Shown here: one piece after another, positions 45,771-54,217 of the stretch | How positions within the stretch are numbered: the first letter of the stretch is position 1 | How the letters are laid out: every line of letters starts with the position of its first letter | NCBI GenBank assembly: GCA_965217565.1 | Contig: CBDCIS010000003.1 | Span: 124,001-188,000, forward strand | DNA from: CBDCIS01 sp965217565 | Lineage (GTDB): Bacteria > Chloroflexota > Dehalococcoidia > Lucifugimonadales > CATOSD01 | Direction of reading: 5' to 3' | Length of the DNA: 64,000 bases | Position numbers and translations under genes: made by a program | The notes under the pieces: generated by a model | The model's database searches: none | What the model was told of the DNA's origin: nothing | The model's input: the letters and a program-made list of their open reading frames with translations, nothing else

Positions 45771-45823
45771 GATTGCCGAGCGGCGAGCCATTGCGATGGC
45801 TTCCCGCTTTCGCGGGAATGACG
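45771..45823. repeat. REP-like hairpin TTCCCGC-TTTC-GCGGGAA
   Basis: The arrangement GATTGCCGAGCGGCGAGCCATTG then TTCCCGCTTTCGCGGGAATGACGG is nearly the same as at 19611-19670. It follows the ATPase pseudogene by about 145 bases. Confidence 0.65.
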
Positions 45824-45901
45824 GTCACTGTTCGGTGCTTGGTCACTTTCAGGTGGAAGCGGTAGTAGCTACCTGTGTGGTGGGCGCGAAGGGAAAGAAT
45901 C

Positions 45902-46072
45902 GTGACCATCGAGGAACGTGTCAGGCAGCTAGAGATTCAGTCCCAGATGAGGGTTATGAATGGTCGGCTCAATACGCAGATCCAGGTGACGATCGGCATG
46001 TGGGTTACGACTATGCTCGCGCTCATAGCCATGTTTGTAACACTGATGTTGACGCTGATTGCGCGAACCTAG
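45902..46072 (+). CDS. Small predicted membrane protein (56 aa)
   Basis: A GTG start at 45902 with GAAGGGAAAG upstream gives MTIEERVRQLEIQSQMRVMN, a short amphipathic helix that could form a coiled coil, followed by one hydrophobic helix (IGMWVTTMLALIAMFVTLMLTLIA). A longer frame from ATG 45875 is possible. No family is recognised. It is isolated between the ATPase pseudogene and the convergent thioredoxin-reductase gene. Confidence 0.5.
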   Translation: MTIEERVRQLEIQSQMRVMNGRLNTQIQVTIGMWVTTMLALIAMFVTLMLTLIART

Positions 46073-46150
46073 CGAGGTTGTGGTCCCCTCCTGTTTCCCT
46101 ATAGCGCCCCACGTCTCTTTCGAATGGACTATTGACGGCAGATTTCCCTC

Positions 46151-47128
46151 TCACTCCAGGCGGTAGCCCGCCGCGTGTTGTGCGCAGCGGTTGCCGTGGC
46201 GGGTCACGTAGTCGTAGGCGGCGGTGGCCGCGAGCGCGCCCGATGCGGCCGCCGTTATCGTCTGCTTCAGGTCGCCCGCGCCGTCCGTGAGGTCGCCGGC
46301 GGCGAACACGCCCTCGACGTTGGTGTTGCCGTGCTTATCGACGATGACCTCGTCCTCGTCGTTCAGCTCGACTCCAAGCTGATTGGCGAGCTCCACTCTC
46401 GGGTCCGCGCCGATTTCGATAAACAGCCCGTTCAGCGCGAGCTCGGTCGAGCCGTCGAGCGCGCGGTCCAGGACCACCCCGTCCAGGCCGTCCTCGCCAA
46501 GCAGACCGACGACGTTCGTGTTGAAGAGCGGCTCCACGTTGGGGCTGGCCTCCAGTTGGCGCAGGTTGACCGGCTCCGGCCGGGTGAAGCTGCCGCGCCG
46601 GTAGATGACATAGACCTGCCGCGCGTACTTGCCCAGCAGCGCCGCGCCCTTGATCGCCGAGTCGCCGCCGCCCACGACGCCCACGACGTTGTTTCGATGC
46701 AGCGGCGCGTCACAGGTGGAGCAGTAGGAGACTCCCCTACCCGTCCACTCCTCTTCGTGTTCGAGGCCCAGCTTGCGCCGTTCGCGGCCCACCGCCAGGA
46801 TGATCGACGCGCCCTGGTAAACGCCGCCCTCGGCGGTCGTGAGCTCGAAGCAGTCGGACTGGCGGCTTATGGACGCGGCGTCCTCGTTCACGATGGGGAC
46901 GTCGTTCCTCTCGGCCTGCTCTCGAAACTTCATCATGAGGTCGAAACCGTCTATCTCAGGGTAGCCCGGATAGTTCTCGATCAGCCCCCCGGTGGCCGTT
47001 TCCCCGCCGAAGACCGCGCCCAGAATCACCGGCCTCATCTGGTAGCGGGCCGCGTACATCGCCGCGGCGTAGCCCGCGGCTCCCTGCCCGGCAATGAGAA
47101 CGTCGTAAACGTCGTTGTGGGTTGTCAT
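46151..47128 (-). CDS. Thioredoxin reductase-like NAD(P)/FAD oxidoreductase
   Basis: A 325-aa low-molecular-weight flavoprotein disulfide reductase. The FAD motif is LIAGQGAAGYAAAMYAAR, the redox-active pair is SYCSTCDAP, the NADPH motif is VGVVGGGDSAIKGAALL, and the second FAD motif is VEGVFAAGDLTDG. It passes electrons from NADPH to a thioredoxin or related partner, none of which is adjacent. It lies 53 bases downstream of the threonine dehydratase gene on the same strand. Confidence 0.92.
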   Translation of the reverse strand: MTTHNDVYDVLIAGQGAAGYAAAMYAARYQMRPVILGAVFGGETATGGLIENYPGYPEIDGFDLMMKFREQAERNDVPIVNEDAASISRQSDCFELTTAEGGVYQGASIILAVGRERRKLGLEHEEEWTGRGVSYCSTCDAPLHRNNVVGVVGGGDSAIKGAALLGKYARQVYVIYRRGSFTRPEPVNLRQLEASPNVEPLFNTNVVGLLGEDGLDGVVLDRALDGSTELALNGLFIEIGADPRVELANQLGVELNDEDEVIVDKHGNTNVEGVFAAGDLTDGAGDLKQTITAAASGALAATAAYDYVTRHGNRCAQHAAGYRLE

Positions 47129-47181
47129 GGCGTCACCCCCATCCTAACCTTCCCCCCTCAAGGGGGAAGGAACTTGTAAGC

Positions 47182-48147
47182 TCAGCCCGCTGGCGTGTGC
47201 TTGTTTTGCGCCAGCAGCTCCCCCAGCCGTTCGCGGTCTATGTTGCCGCCGCTGAGCACGCAGACGACGCTCGAGTTCGGCGGCGGCTGTATTTTGCCGT
47301 ACAGCAGCGCGGCGAGCGTAGATGCGGCGGCGGGTTCGGCCACCACCTTGCAGCGTTCCATTATCAGGAACATGGCCTCGATAATCTCCGCGTCGCTGAC
47401 CAGGACGACCTCATCGACGTATCGCCGCACGTGAGCGAGCGTCTGCTCACCGGCGAACGGCGCGGCGAGTCCGTCCGCCACCGTGTTGACCTCGAGGGTC
47501 GCCGGGCTTCCCTGCCGAAGGCTCAGCGTCATGCCCTGCGCTCCCTCCGGCTCGACGCCTATCACCCTGGCGTTGGGCTTCGACTCCTTTACCGCCGCGC
47601 CGACTCCCGAGACGAGGCCGCCACCGCCGATTCCGGCAATCACGACATCGACGTCGGGCGCGTCCTCGACTATCTCCAGTCCCAGCGTTCCCGCGCCCGC
47701 AATTATAGCGGGGTCGTCGAACGGGTGCACGAGCGTCAGGCCGCGTTCGCGCTGAATGGACGCCACCCTCTCGAGCAGGTCGCCCCCCGCTAGGATTACC
47801 TCGCCGCCGTTGGCCCTCGTGGCGTCAACCTTGCTTTGCACCGATGTGTTGGGCATCACGATGGTGGATGATATGCCCGACTGCGTGGCGGCGTAGGCCA
47901 GAGCCTGCGCGTGGTTGCCCGACGACATGGAGATTACGCCCTTCGCCTTCTCCTCCGGGCTTAACTGCGCCATCTTGTTGAACACGCCGCGCACCTTGAA
48001 GGCGCCGGTCACCTGGAACATCTCCATCTTGAACAGCATCCTGACCCCGAGCCGTTCGCTGAAGTATTCGGAACCCATCACCGGCGTGCGGCGCAGGCGT
48101 CCCTCGATTTCGCGCCTCGCCGCCCTGATTTCGCTCAGCCCTATCAT
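47182..48147 (-). CDS. Threonine/serine dehydratase (PLP fold type II)
   Basis: A 321-aa enzyme without a C-terminal ACT domain, so of the catabolic or serine/threonine dehydratase type. The PLP Lys is in VTGAFKVRGVFNKM, the substrate loop is MSSGNHAQALAYAA, and the phosphate loop is AGIGGGGLVSGVGAA; the end has VVCVLSGGNID. It converts threonine to 2-oxobutyrate or serine to pyruvate, releasing reactive enamines. The RidA-like gene that could handle such enamines is divergent, 172 bases away. Confidence 0.92.
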   Translation of the reverse strand: MIGLSEIRAARREIEGRLRRTPVMGSEYFSERLGVRMLFKMEMFQVTGAFKVRGVFNKMAQLSPEEKAKGVISMSSGNHAQALAYAATQSGISSTIVMPNTSVQSKVDATRANGGEVILAGGDLLERVASIQRERGLTLVHPFDDPAIIAGAGTLGLEIVEDAPDVDVVIAGIGGGGLVSGVGAAVKESKPNARVIGVEPEGAQGMTLSLRQGSPATLEVNTVADGLAAPFAGEQTLAHVRRYVDEVVLVSDAEIIEAMFLIMERCKVVAEPAAASTLAALLYGKIQPPPNSSVVCVLSGGNIDRERLGELLAQNKHTPAG

Positions 48148-48319
48148 GTCTCACCCTGCCTGCTGTGTTATGCTCCGTTACGTCAAATGATACACACTCA
48201 GCCGACGGGAGGAAACTGTTCAGAGTTGAGGGGAAAGCAAGCGCCAGGGCAGGTTGAGGGAAAACCCGCCTCTACAATTTCTCACACGGTGTGTGGACAT
48301 TTATTCCAGGAGGGAACAG

Positions 48320-48727
48320 ATGGCAGATTTGGAGAGAACGATAGTCAACCCGCACCCGCCGATTGGCGCATACTCGCAGGCGGTGCGAGTCAGGGCGAAC
48401 GAGCTGGTGTTCATCGCCGGGCAGATAGCCGTGGGCGCGGACGGCAACTTCGTGGGCACGGACGACGTCGCCGCGCAGACGCGCCAGGTTTACGAGAACA
48501 TAGGCAAGGTACTGGAGGGCGTGGGAGCGTCCTTCAGCAACGTAGTGGAGTTCACCACCTACCTGGTGGGAAGGGAGTCCTTCGAGCCTTACGCGCAGGC
48601 GAGGTCGGAGCTTTTCCCCACACTCTTCCCAGACGGCGACTACCCGGCGAACACGCTGCTCATAATCAGCGGCCTGGCCCGCCCGGAACTGCTGGTGGAG
48701 ATTAAGGCCGTGGCGGCGCTGGGATAG
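48320..48727 (+). CDS. RidA-family (YjgF/YER057c/UK114) protein
   Basis: A 135-aa trimeric RidA-like protein. It begins MADLERTIVNPHPPIGAYSQAVRV, with GQIAVGADGNFVG and QTRQVYENIGKVLEGVGASFSNVVEFTTYLV. The start has AGGAGG six bases upstream. In true RidA deaminases an Arg in the PARS motif binds the enamine/imine; here it reads PANTLL, so that Arg is absent and the protein may belong to a non-deaminase Rid subgroup. Position opposite threonine dehydratase still suggests a link to amino-acid metabolism. Confidence 0.88.
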   Translation: MADLERTIVNPHPPIGAYSQAVRVRANELVFIAGQIAVGADGNFVGTDDVAAQTRQVYENIGKVLEGVGASFSNVVEFTTYLVGRESFEPYAQARSELFPTLFPDGDYPANTLLIISGLARPELLVEIKAVAALG

Positions 48728-48771
48728 GAGCCGGTTAGTCCGACCGACTGACACACTGACCAGTCGCTGCC

Positions 48772-51700
48772 ATGCCACATCTCAACTACGACGATCCCAA
48801 GTACACGGACGCCGCGCGCAGCATCCTGCGGCGATATGACGACTTCGCGCTGGAGGCGAACATCACCAGCGCGGTGCGCGACTTCCTGACTCTGACCGGG
48901 CTGGCGAACGCCGACGCGATGCAGGAGGAGACGCCTCCCGGCGAAGGCTCCCGCCTCGCCGTGGACCTGACCGCGCTCGATACGCTCATCGAGGTCAAGC
49001 GGCGCATCGGCACCACCGGCGGCATGAACCCCAACCCGGCGTATGTCGAACAGCTCGACGACTACCTCGCGGCGTCCGGCAAGAGCGGCAAGGGCGTTCG
49101 CACCGGGATTCTCACCGACGGCAAGCATTGGCTGCTGCGCTGGCCCGGCGCGGGCGAGGTCAGGACGGCCAGGCCCTACGCCTTCACTCTCGAAGAGGCG
49201 CGGCGCTGGATTCCGCTGTACGAGTGGCTGCGCGACGAGGCGCTGGTCTCGCTAGACGACATCGCTCCGAGCCGAGCCAACATCGAGAAGCACCTCGGCC
49301 CGAGCAGCCCGTCCTACGAGCGGGACATCGCCGCGCTGGGCAGGCTGTTCGAGGACGCATCCGCCTACGAGACGATCAAGGTCAAGCGGCAACTGTGGTT
49401 CGACCTGCTGCGCGCCGCGCTTGGCGAGATAGCCGACTCGCACGAGCAGTTGGACGACCTCTTCGTGCGCCACACCTACCTGAGCATGGTCATCGGCATG
49501 GTCGTGCAGGCGTCCTTCGGCATCTCCATCCGGCAGATCGCGGAGAACGACCCCGCCGACCTGCTGCACGGGCGCGCCTTCTGGAGTGATACCGGATTGC
49601 AGGGAATCGTGGAGTCCGACTTCTTCGCGTGGCCGGCGGAGGTTGGCGGGCAGGGTCTGATTCGCGCGTTGGCCCGGCGCATCGCCCGCTTCGACTGGCG
49701 CGCCGCGCCCGCCGACGTCGCCGCCATCCTGTACGAGACCGTTATTCCGCCGGACGAGCGTCGTCGGCTCGGCGAATACTACACGCCGGACTGGCTGGCG
49801 CGGGTTATGGTGCGAGAGCTAATCACCCTGCCGCTCGAACAGCGCGCGCTCGACCCCGCCTGCGGCTCCGGGACCTTCATCGCGGAGGCCGTTACCCACT
49901 TCATCGAGGCCGCCGGGGAGAGCGGCCTGCCGCCCAATGAAACGCTCAACAGGCTGCGAACCGCGGTAACCGGCATAGACGTCCATCCCGTGGCGGTGCA
50001 CCTCGCCCGTGCGGCGTGGGCGTTGGCGGCGCGTCCCGCCATTGCGGACGCCGTGAAGTCGGGGCACACCACCGCCATGACGGTGCCCATCTACCTGGGC
50101 GACGCGCTGCAACTGCGCTTTCGCGCGGGGGACATGTTCGCCGAGCACAACGTTACGATATACGCGGGCGACGACCAGGGCACGGAGCTTGTCTTTCCCG
50201 TCAGCCTCGTGGAGCGGGCCAACGACTTCGACTCGCTGATGGGCGACGTGGCATCGTACATCGAGAGCGGCGAGGACCCCACGCTCGCGCTGGACGACAA
50301 CCACGTCAACGACCCGGCGGAGCGGGAGACGCTGAAGGCCACCATCGGCGCGATGCAGCGTCTCCACGAGGCGGGGCGCGACCACATCTGGGCCTACTAC
50401 ACGCGCAACCTCGTGCGCCCGGTCGCGCTCGCCCGCGGCAAGGTGGACGTGATTGTGGGCAACCCGCCCTGGCTGAACTACAACCAGACGGCGGACACGC
50501 TGCGGGCGGAGCTGCGGCGTCAGAGCAGGGACATCTACGGGATATGGGCCGGCGGCAGATACGCCACGCACCAGGACGTGGCAGGGCTGTTCTTCGCCCG
50601 CAGCGTCGATCTGTACCTGAAGGACGGCGGACTGATAGGCATGGTCATGCCCCACAGCGCGCTTCAGGCGGGCCAGCACTCCAGGTGGCGAAGCGGCAAG
50701 TGGAGCGCGCGGAGCGGGACGCGAACCCTGTCGGTGGATTTTGGCTGCAAGAGAGCGTGGGACCTGGAGAGGCTGGAGCCAAACACCTTCTTCCCGATTC
50801 CGGCGTCGGTGGTGTTCGCCAGGAATATGGGCTTCGCCGGCGGCGCCGCGCCTCTCGCGGGCGAGGTAGAACGCTGGCTCGGCGCGCCGGGCGAGAACGC
50901 CGACAGGCGCACTCGCGCCGCCATAACCGACACGTCCGGCGGTGGTGATTCGCCTTACGGCGGACACTCCCGGCAGGGGGCTGTAATCGTGCCGCGCTGC
51001 CTGTATTTCGTGAACGAAACCGAAAACACCGCCATAATCCAGGCAGGACAGACCATCACCGTCAACCCTCGTCGTGGGTCAAACGATAAGCAGCCGTGGC
51101 GCAGCCTCGATTTGACGGCAATCACCGGCCAGACCATCGAGACCGCGCACGTTTACGAGGTTCACCTGGGCGAGTCGGTACTCCCCTACACGACTCTCGA
51201 ACCACTCAAGGCGGTATTGCCATTGAGACGCTCCGACTCCGAACTGCCTGTCGATGATAAAGGAGTGGGCGGCATCCGCGTAGGCGGGTTGGAGCGCAGG
51301 ATGAGGGAGCGATGGCAGACCGTCAGCCGCCTGTGGGATAAGCACAAGACACCAAACAACAGGCTAGACCTTACCGGTCAGTTGGACTACTACGGCAAGC
51401 TGTCATCTCAACTTGCATGGCAGCAAGACCCTGGTGAGAGACCGGTCCGTGTGGTGTATTCGAGCTCTGGTTTCCCAACTGCAGCGCTTCTCTCAGAACA
51501 AGACACCATAGTGGACTATACCCTGTTTTGGATTGCCTGCAAGGACATCCGGGAAGCCCACTACCTGCTTGCCATCATCAACAGCCAGACCCTGTATGAC
51601 GCGGTGGAATCGCTCATGGCCAAAGGCCAGTTCGGGGCGCGCCATCTGCAAAAACACCTGTGGAAGCTGCCCATCCCGGAGTACGACGCCGACAACGCGC

Positions 51701-51888
51701 TGCACGTCGAGCTCTCCGAGGCCGGCGAGGCGGCGGCGGGCGCGGCGCGGCAGCTCGCCCGACTGCGCCAGGAGCGCGAGCGGGTGACGGTGACGGTCGC
51801 AAGGCGGGAGCTGCGGGCGTGGCTGCGCGCGTCCGCGGAGGGCGCGGCGGCAGAGGCGGCGGTGAGGCGGCTGCTGGGGGGCGGGTAG
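48772..51888 (+). CDS. Type IIG-like restriction-modification protein (Eco57I-type methyltransferase)
   Basis: A 1,038-aa single-chain protein. The N-terminal part resembles the type I R/Eco57I nuclease domain: Asp65, then Glu74-x-Lys76 in LIEVKRRIG, plus GVRTGILTDGKHWLL. The central N6-adenine methyltransferase has the SAM motif LDPACGSGTFIAEAV (from residue 360) and the catalytic VGNPPWLNY (NPPW from 564). The last third probably recognises DNA target (SGFPTAALL, FGARHLQKHLWKLPIPEYD). No separate R, M or S gene is adjacent. It would methylate and cut foreign DNA, or act as an orphan methylase if the nuclease is inactive. Confidence 0.9.
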   Translation: MPHLNYDDPKYTDAARSILRRYDDFALEANITSAVRDFLTLTGLANADAMQEETPPGEGSRLAVDLTALDTLIEVKRRIGTTGGMNPNPAYVEQLDDYLAASGKSGKGVRTGILTDGKHWLLRWPGAGEVRTARPYAFTLEEARRWIPLYEWLRDEALVSLDDIAPSRANIEKHLGPSSPSYERDIAALGRLFEDASAYETIKVKRQLWFDLLRAALGEIADSHEQLDDLFVRHTYLSMVIGMVVQASFGISIRQIAENDPADLLHGRAFWSDTGLQGIVESDFFAWPAEVGGQGLIRALARRIARFDWRAAPADVAAILYETVIPPDERRRLGEYYTPDWLARVMVRELITLPLEQRALDPACGSGTFIAEAVTHFIEAAGESGLPPNETLNRLRTAVTGIDVHPVAVHLARAAWALAARPAIADAVKSGHTTAMTVPIYLGDALQLRFRAGDMFAEHNVTIYAGDDQGTELVFPVSLVERANDFDSLMGDVASYIESGEDPTLALDDNHVNDPAERETLKATIGAMQRLHEAGRDHIWAYYTRNLVRPVALARGKVDVIVGNPPWLNYNQTADTLRAELRRQSRDIYGIWAGGRYATHQDVAGLFFARSVDLYLKDGGLIGMVMPHSALQAGQHSRWRSGKWSARSGTRTLSVDFGCKRAWDLERLEPNTFFPIPASVVFARNMGFAGGAAPLAGEVERWLGAPGENADRRTRAAITDTSGGGDSPYGGHSRQGAVIVPRCLYFVNETENTAIIQAGQTITVNPRRGSNDKQPWRSLDLTAITGQTIETAHVYEVHLGESVLPYTTLEPLKAVLPLRRSDSELPVDDKGVGGIRVGGLERRMRERWQTVSRLWDKHKTPNNRLDLTGQLDYYGKLSSQLAWQQDPGERPVRVVYSSSGFPTAALLSEQDTIVDYTLFWIACKDIREAHYLLAIINSQTLYDAVESLMAKGQFGARHLQKHLWKLPIPEYDADNALHVELSEAGEAAAGAARQLARLRQERERVTVTVARRELRAWLRASAEGAAAEAAVRRLLGGG

Positions 51889-52064
51889 CGGTTAGAACAT
51901 CCTGGCCTGCGGCGTATATGGTTGGAGGATTCTAAAGTAGCAAATGGACGAACCAGCAAATAGGGTATGCGCTATGCCGGGGTGTTGCGATAACCCCAGT
52001 CAGGCTTGGAGTTGCCACCCAGGGGTTCATAGGGAAGATCCAGGCGCACTTTCCTTGTCCGCCA

Positions 52065-52448
52065 CTATCTGGGGGCAATCTCATCCAGCTTGGCGTTGAT
52101 GCTCTTCCATCTCCACAGTATCGGTTGCTCGAAGTGGGGCACGCCCTTGTGCGGCTGCCAATCGTGGACAACCTGAATGACAGGCACTTGGAAGCTTCTG
52201 GCCATGTCAGTTTCTATGCGTACGCCGCTGGCATTGTGAGTATCTCGCCCAACCACCACTACCACTACGTCACATTCCCGGATAGCATCACTCGCCCTTC
52301 TTCTCCACTCCACAGTCGGATATGCTTCATTTAGCGAAGAATTTACGATACGGTGCTGAGTGTTGTTCTTGGCTTGCCCAATGAAGTCGTTCTTGAGCTT
52401 TTGATCTTTGTCAAATTCGAAACTAACGAATACCCTGAGAGTTGCCAA
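52065..52448 (-). CDS. TIR-like (ThsB/MTH538-type) domain protein
   Basis: A 127-aa protein made almost only of a TIR-like domain. It begins LRVFVSFEFDKDQKLKNDFI, has SLNEAYPTVEWRRRASDAI, CDVVVVVVGRDTHNASGVRIETDMA (Glu79 at the catalytic position) and the C-terminal aromatic helix LWRWKSINAKLDEI. This pattern is closest to ThsB of Thoeris, which senses phage and makes an NAD-derived signal. The start is a TTG at 52448 with GGAAGG upstream; the frame is open further upstream but that part is not family-like. No ThsA effector is adjacent; a reverse transcriptase gene is divergent, 220 bases away. Confidence 0.8.
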   Translation of the reverse strand: MATLRVFVSFEFDKDQKLKNDFIGQAKNNTQHRIVNSSLNEAYPTVEWRRRASDAIRECDVVVVVVGRDTHNASGVRIETDMARSFQVPVIQVVHDWQPHKGVPHFEQPILWRWKSINAKLDEIAPR

Positions 52449-52668
52449 TTGAACGCGCCTTCCTTCCGATTGAACTGCAAGGGCAACTTCTGCCAGACTC
52501 TGTTGGTAGCTCCTGACGCGCCAGCCATGAGCGCCTATCATCGGCTCTCGTCGGTGCTACATGATAAAATGGCGACGAACGAACGCACATCCCCCACCCT
52601 AGCCGCCTAGAGAGACGCGCTGCTGCTGAAGCTGGTGGCGGGGACCGCAAATGCCTTGGAGAGTCACT

Positions 52669-54174
52669 ATGGTCATGGATCAGGATTACGTTCTTGATGC
52701 TCTACTGCAGCATGATTTCTTGCCGAATAGTAAGGAGGACCCAGAGGAATTGCCTCCAAACTTTTCATCGGGTTCATTCTCAAAATCTGCGGCAGAGCAA
52801 CTTGTAAACTCAACGTATAGGCGACCAAAGGGCTACCCAGGATACGACACGGTTGAGTACAGACTGACCCGATTCAATGGTGTATCACGGACGTTGTCCA
52901 TTCCTCATCCAAGAGCGCATGCACAGCTTGCCTTGCTAATTGCCAAGAACTGGGGCAATCTGCAATACATCACAACCAACAGTACCAGCCAGAGTCGTCC
53001 GGGCCGCCACCCCGATGGGCGAATCAGCATTATGAACTACTCGAATCGAATACAAGGCACGAGACGTACCTTTCAAACCTCCTTTGGACGGCGATTCTTG
53101 GTTCGCACCGACATATCGAATTTCTTTCCAAGCATCTATTCCCATTCAATTCCCTGGGCATTGGTAGGTTTCGCTAAAGCAAAGAAAAATAGGGGAAAGA
53201 CATGGTTCAATAACGTGGACAGAGCACTCCAAGCCACTAAACGAAACGAAACAAAAGGTATTGCCATTGGCCCGGCCACGTCACACATTCTTTCCGAGGC
53301 CATTCTCGCCCGTGTGGATGAGAAACTCTCAACTGAATTCACATACTCTCGCTTTATGGACGATTACAATGCATATTGTGCATCTCACGATGAAGCACGT
53401 AGATTTGTCCTTAGATTATCTGAAGAGTTAGCAGAATATAAGCTGGAATTGAACATTAACAAGACAGATATACTGCCTTTGCCCCAACCGTCTGCCAGCA
53501 ATTGGCTTGTTGAATTGAACAGCGCTCTGCCCAGCAAAGGAAGGGTTTCAGAATACGATGCAGTCAGATTCCTAGACCTTGCGATTCACTTGGCAGGGCA
53601 GTCACCTGACGGAAGCGTACTGAAGTACGCTCTAAAGACCCTCATAGGGTCTCTAGGTAAGGACAAGCTAACAGTGTTCTTGAGCCAGTCCCATGCAATA
53701 GGAACCATACTCAGTTATGCCCTCAACCTCTCCTTTCACCAACTAGTTCTGGTACCTTTGCTTGATCGATTGCTCGATGTCGCACTACTATCTAGAAGGC
53801 GGTTTCCATACAGAGTTGAAATCCAACGGCTATTGTGCGAGTACACGCGCGCACGTTACTCGGATGCAACCTCATGGATATTGTACTATTCCAAGATTTA
53901 CGGGGTGCCGGTCCAAGAATGTTGTGCAGAGCGGATAGTTGCATCCAGAGACTGCGTTCCCCTACTATTGCTTTACTTGTCAGATGACCCGAACCATCAG
54001 ACTAAAGTGATTGATTTTGCCAACGCCCTTGACAGAGCTGACCTCTACGAGCTCGATAACTACTGGCTATTGTTGTATCAACTTTTCGTGGATAAGAGGA
54101 TCAAAAAACCCTATACGAATAGTGATGATACCTTCGACATTATGAAGAAAGAAGGTGTTAGTTTCGTGTCATGA
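52669..54174 (+). CDS. Reverse transcriptase, Abi/UG (defence-associated) class
   Basis: A 501-aa RNA-directed DNA polymerase. Motif A is VRTDISNFFPSIYSHSIPWAL (Asp148), the QG-equivalent motif is GIAIGPATSHILSE, and motif C is RFMDDY (Phe229-Met-Asp231-Asp232), with motif D at LELNINKTDILPLP. The C-terminal ~230 residues are helical repeats without a maturase or endonuclease domain, as in Abi/UG-class RTs involved in phage defence. No retron msr-msd or group II intron structure was seen. The start at 52669 has GGAG seven bases upstream. The DNA is more AT-rich than the core genes. Confidence 0.85.
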   Translation: MVMDQDYVLDALLQHDFLPNSKEDPEELPPNFSSGSFSKSAAEQLVNSTYRRPKGYPGYDTVEYRLTRFNGVSRTLSIPHPRAHAQLALLIAKNWGNLQYITTNSTSQSRPGRHPDGRISIMNYSNRIQGTRRTFQTSFGRRFLVRTDISNFFPSIYSHSIPWALVGFAKAKKNRGKTWFNNVDRALQATKRNETKGIAIGPATSHILSEAILARVDEKLSTEFTYSRFMDDYNAYCASHDEARRFVLRLSEELAEYKLELNINKTDILPLPQPSASNWLVELNSALPSKGRVSEYDAVRFLDLAIHLAGQSPDGSVLKYALKTLIGSLGKDKLTVFLSQSHAIGTILSYALNLSFHQLVLVPLLDRLLDVALLSRRRFPYRVEIQRLLCEYTRARYSDATSWILYYSKIYGVPVQECCAERIVASRDCVPLLLLYLSDDPNHQTKVIDFANALDRADLYELDNYWLLLYQLFVDKRIKKPYTNSDDTFDIMKKEGVSFVS

Positions 54175-54217
54175 CTCGCCAATCAATGCGGCCAAGGTCA
54201 CGCCAGATTTCGACTTA

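Noticed and set aside
47130..47175. CCTTCCCCCCTCAAGGGGGAAGGA as a terminator between trxB-like and dehydratase genes
   Set aside because: The stem is strong but no T-run follows on either strand; it looks like a small dispersed hairpin repeat.
52449..52668. Retron msr-msd or template RNA upstream of the RT
   Set aside because: The gap is short and I could not identify a convincing long paired structure or the usual inverted repeats; it is left as a computation to run.
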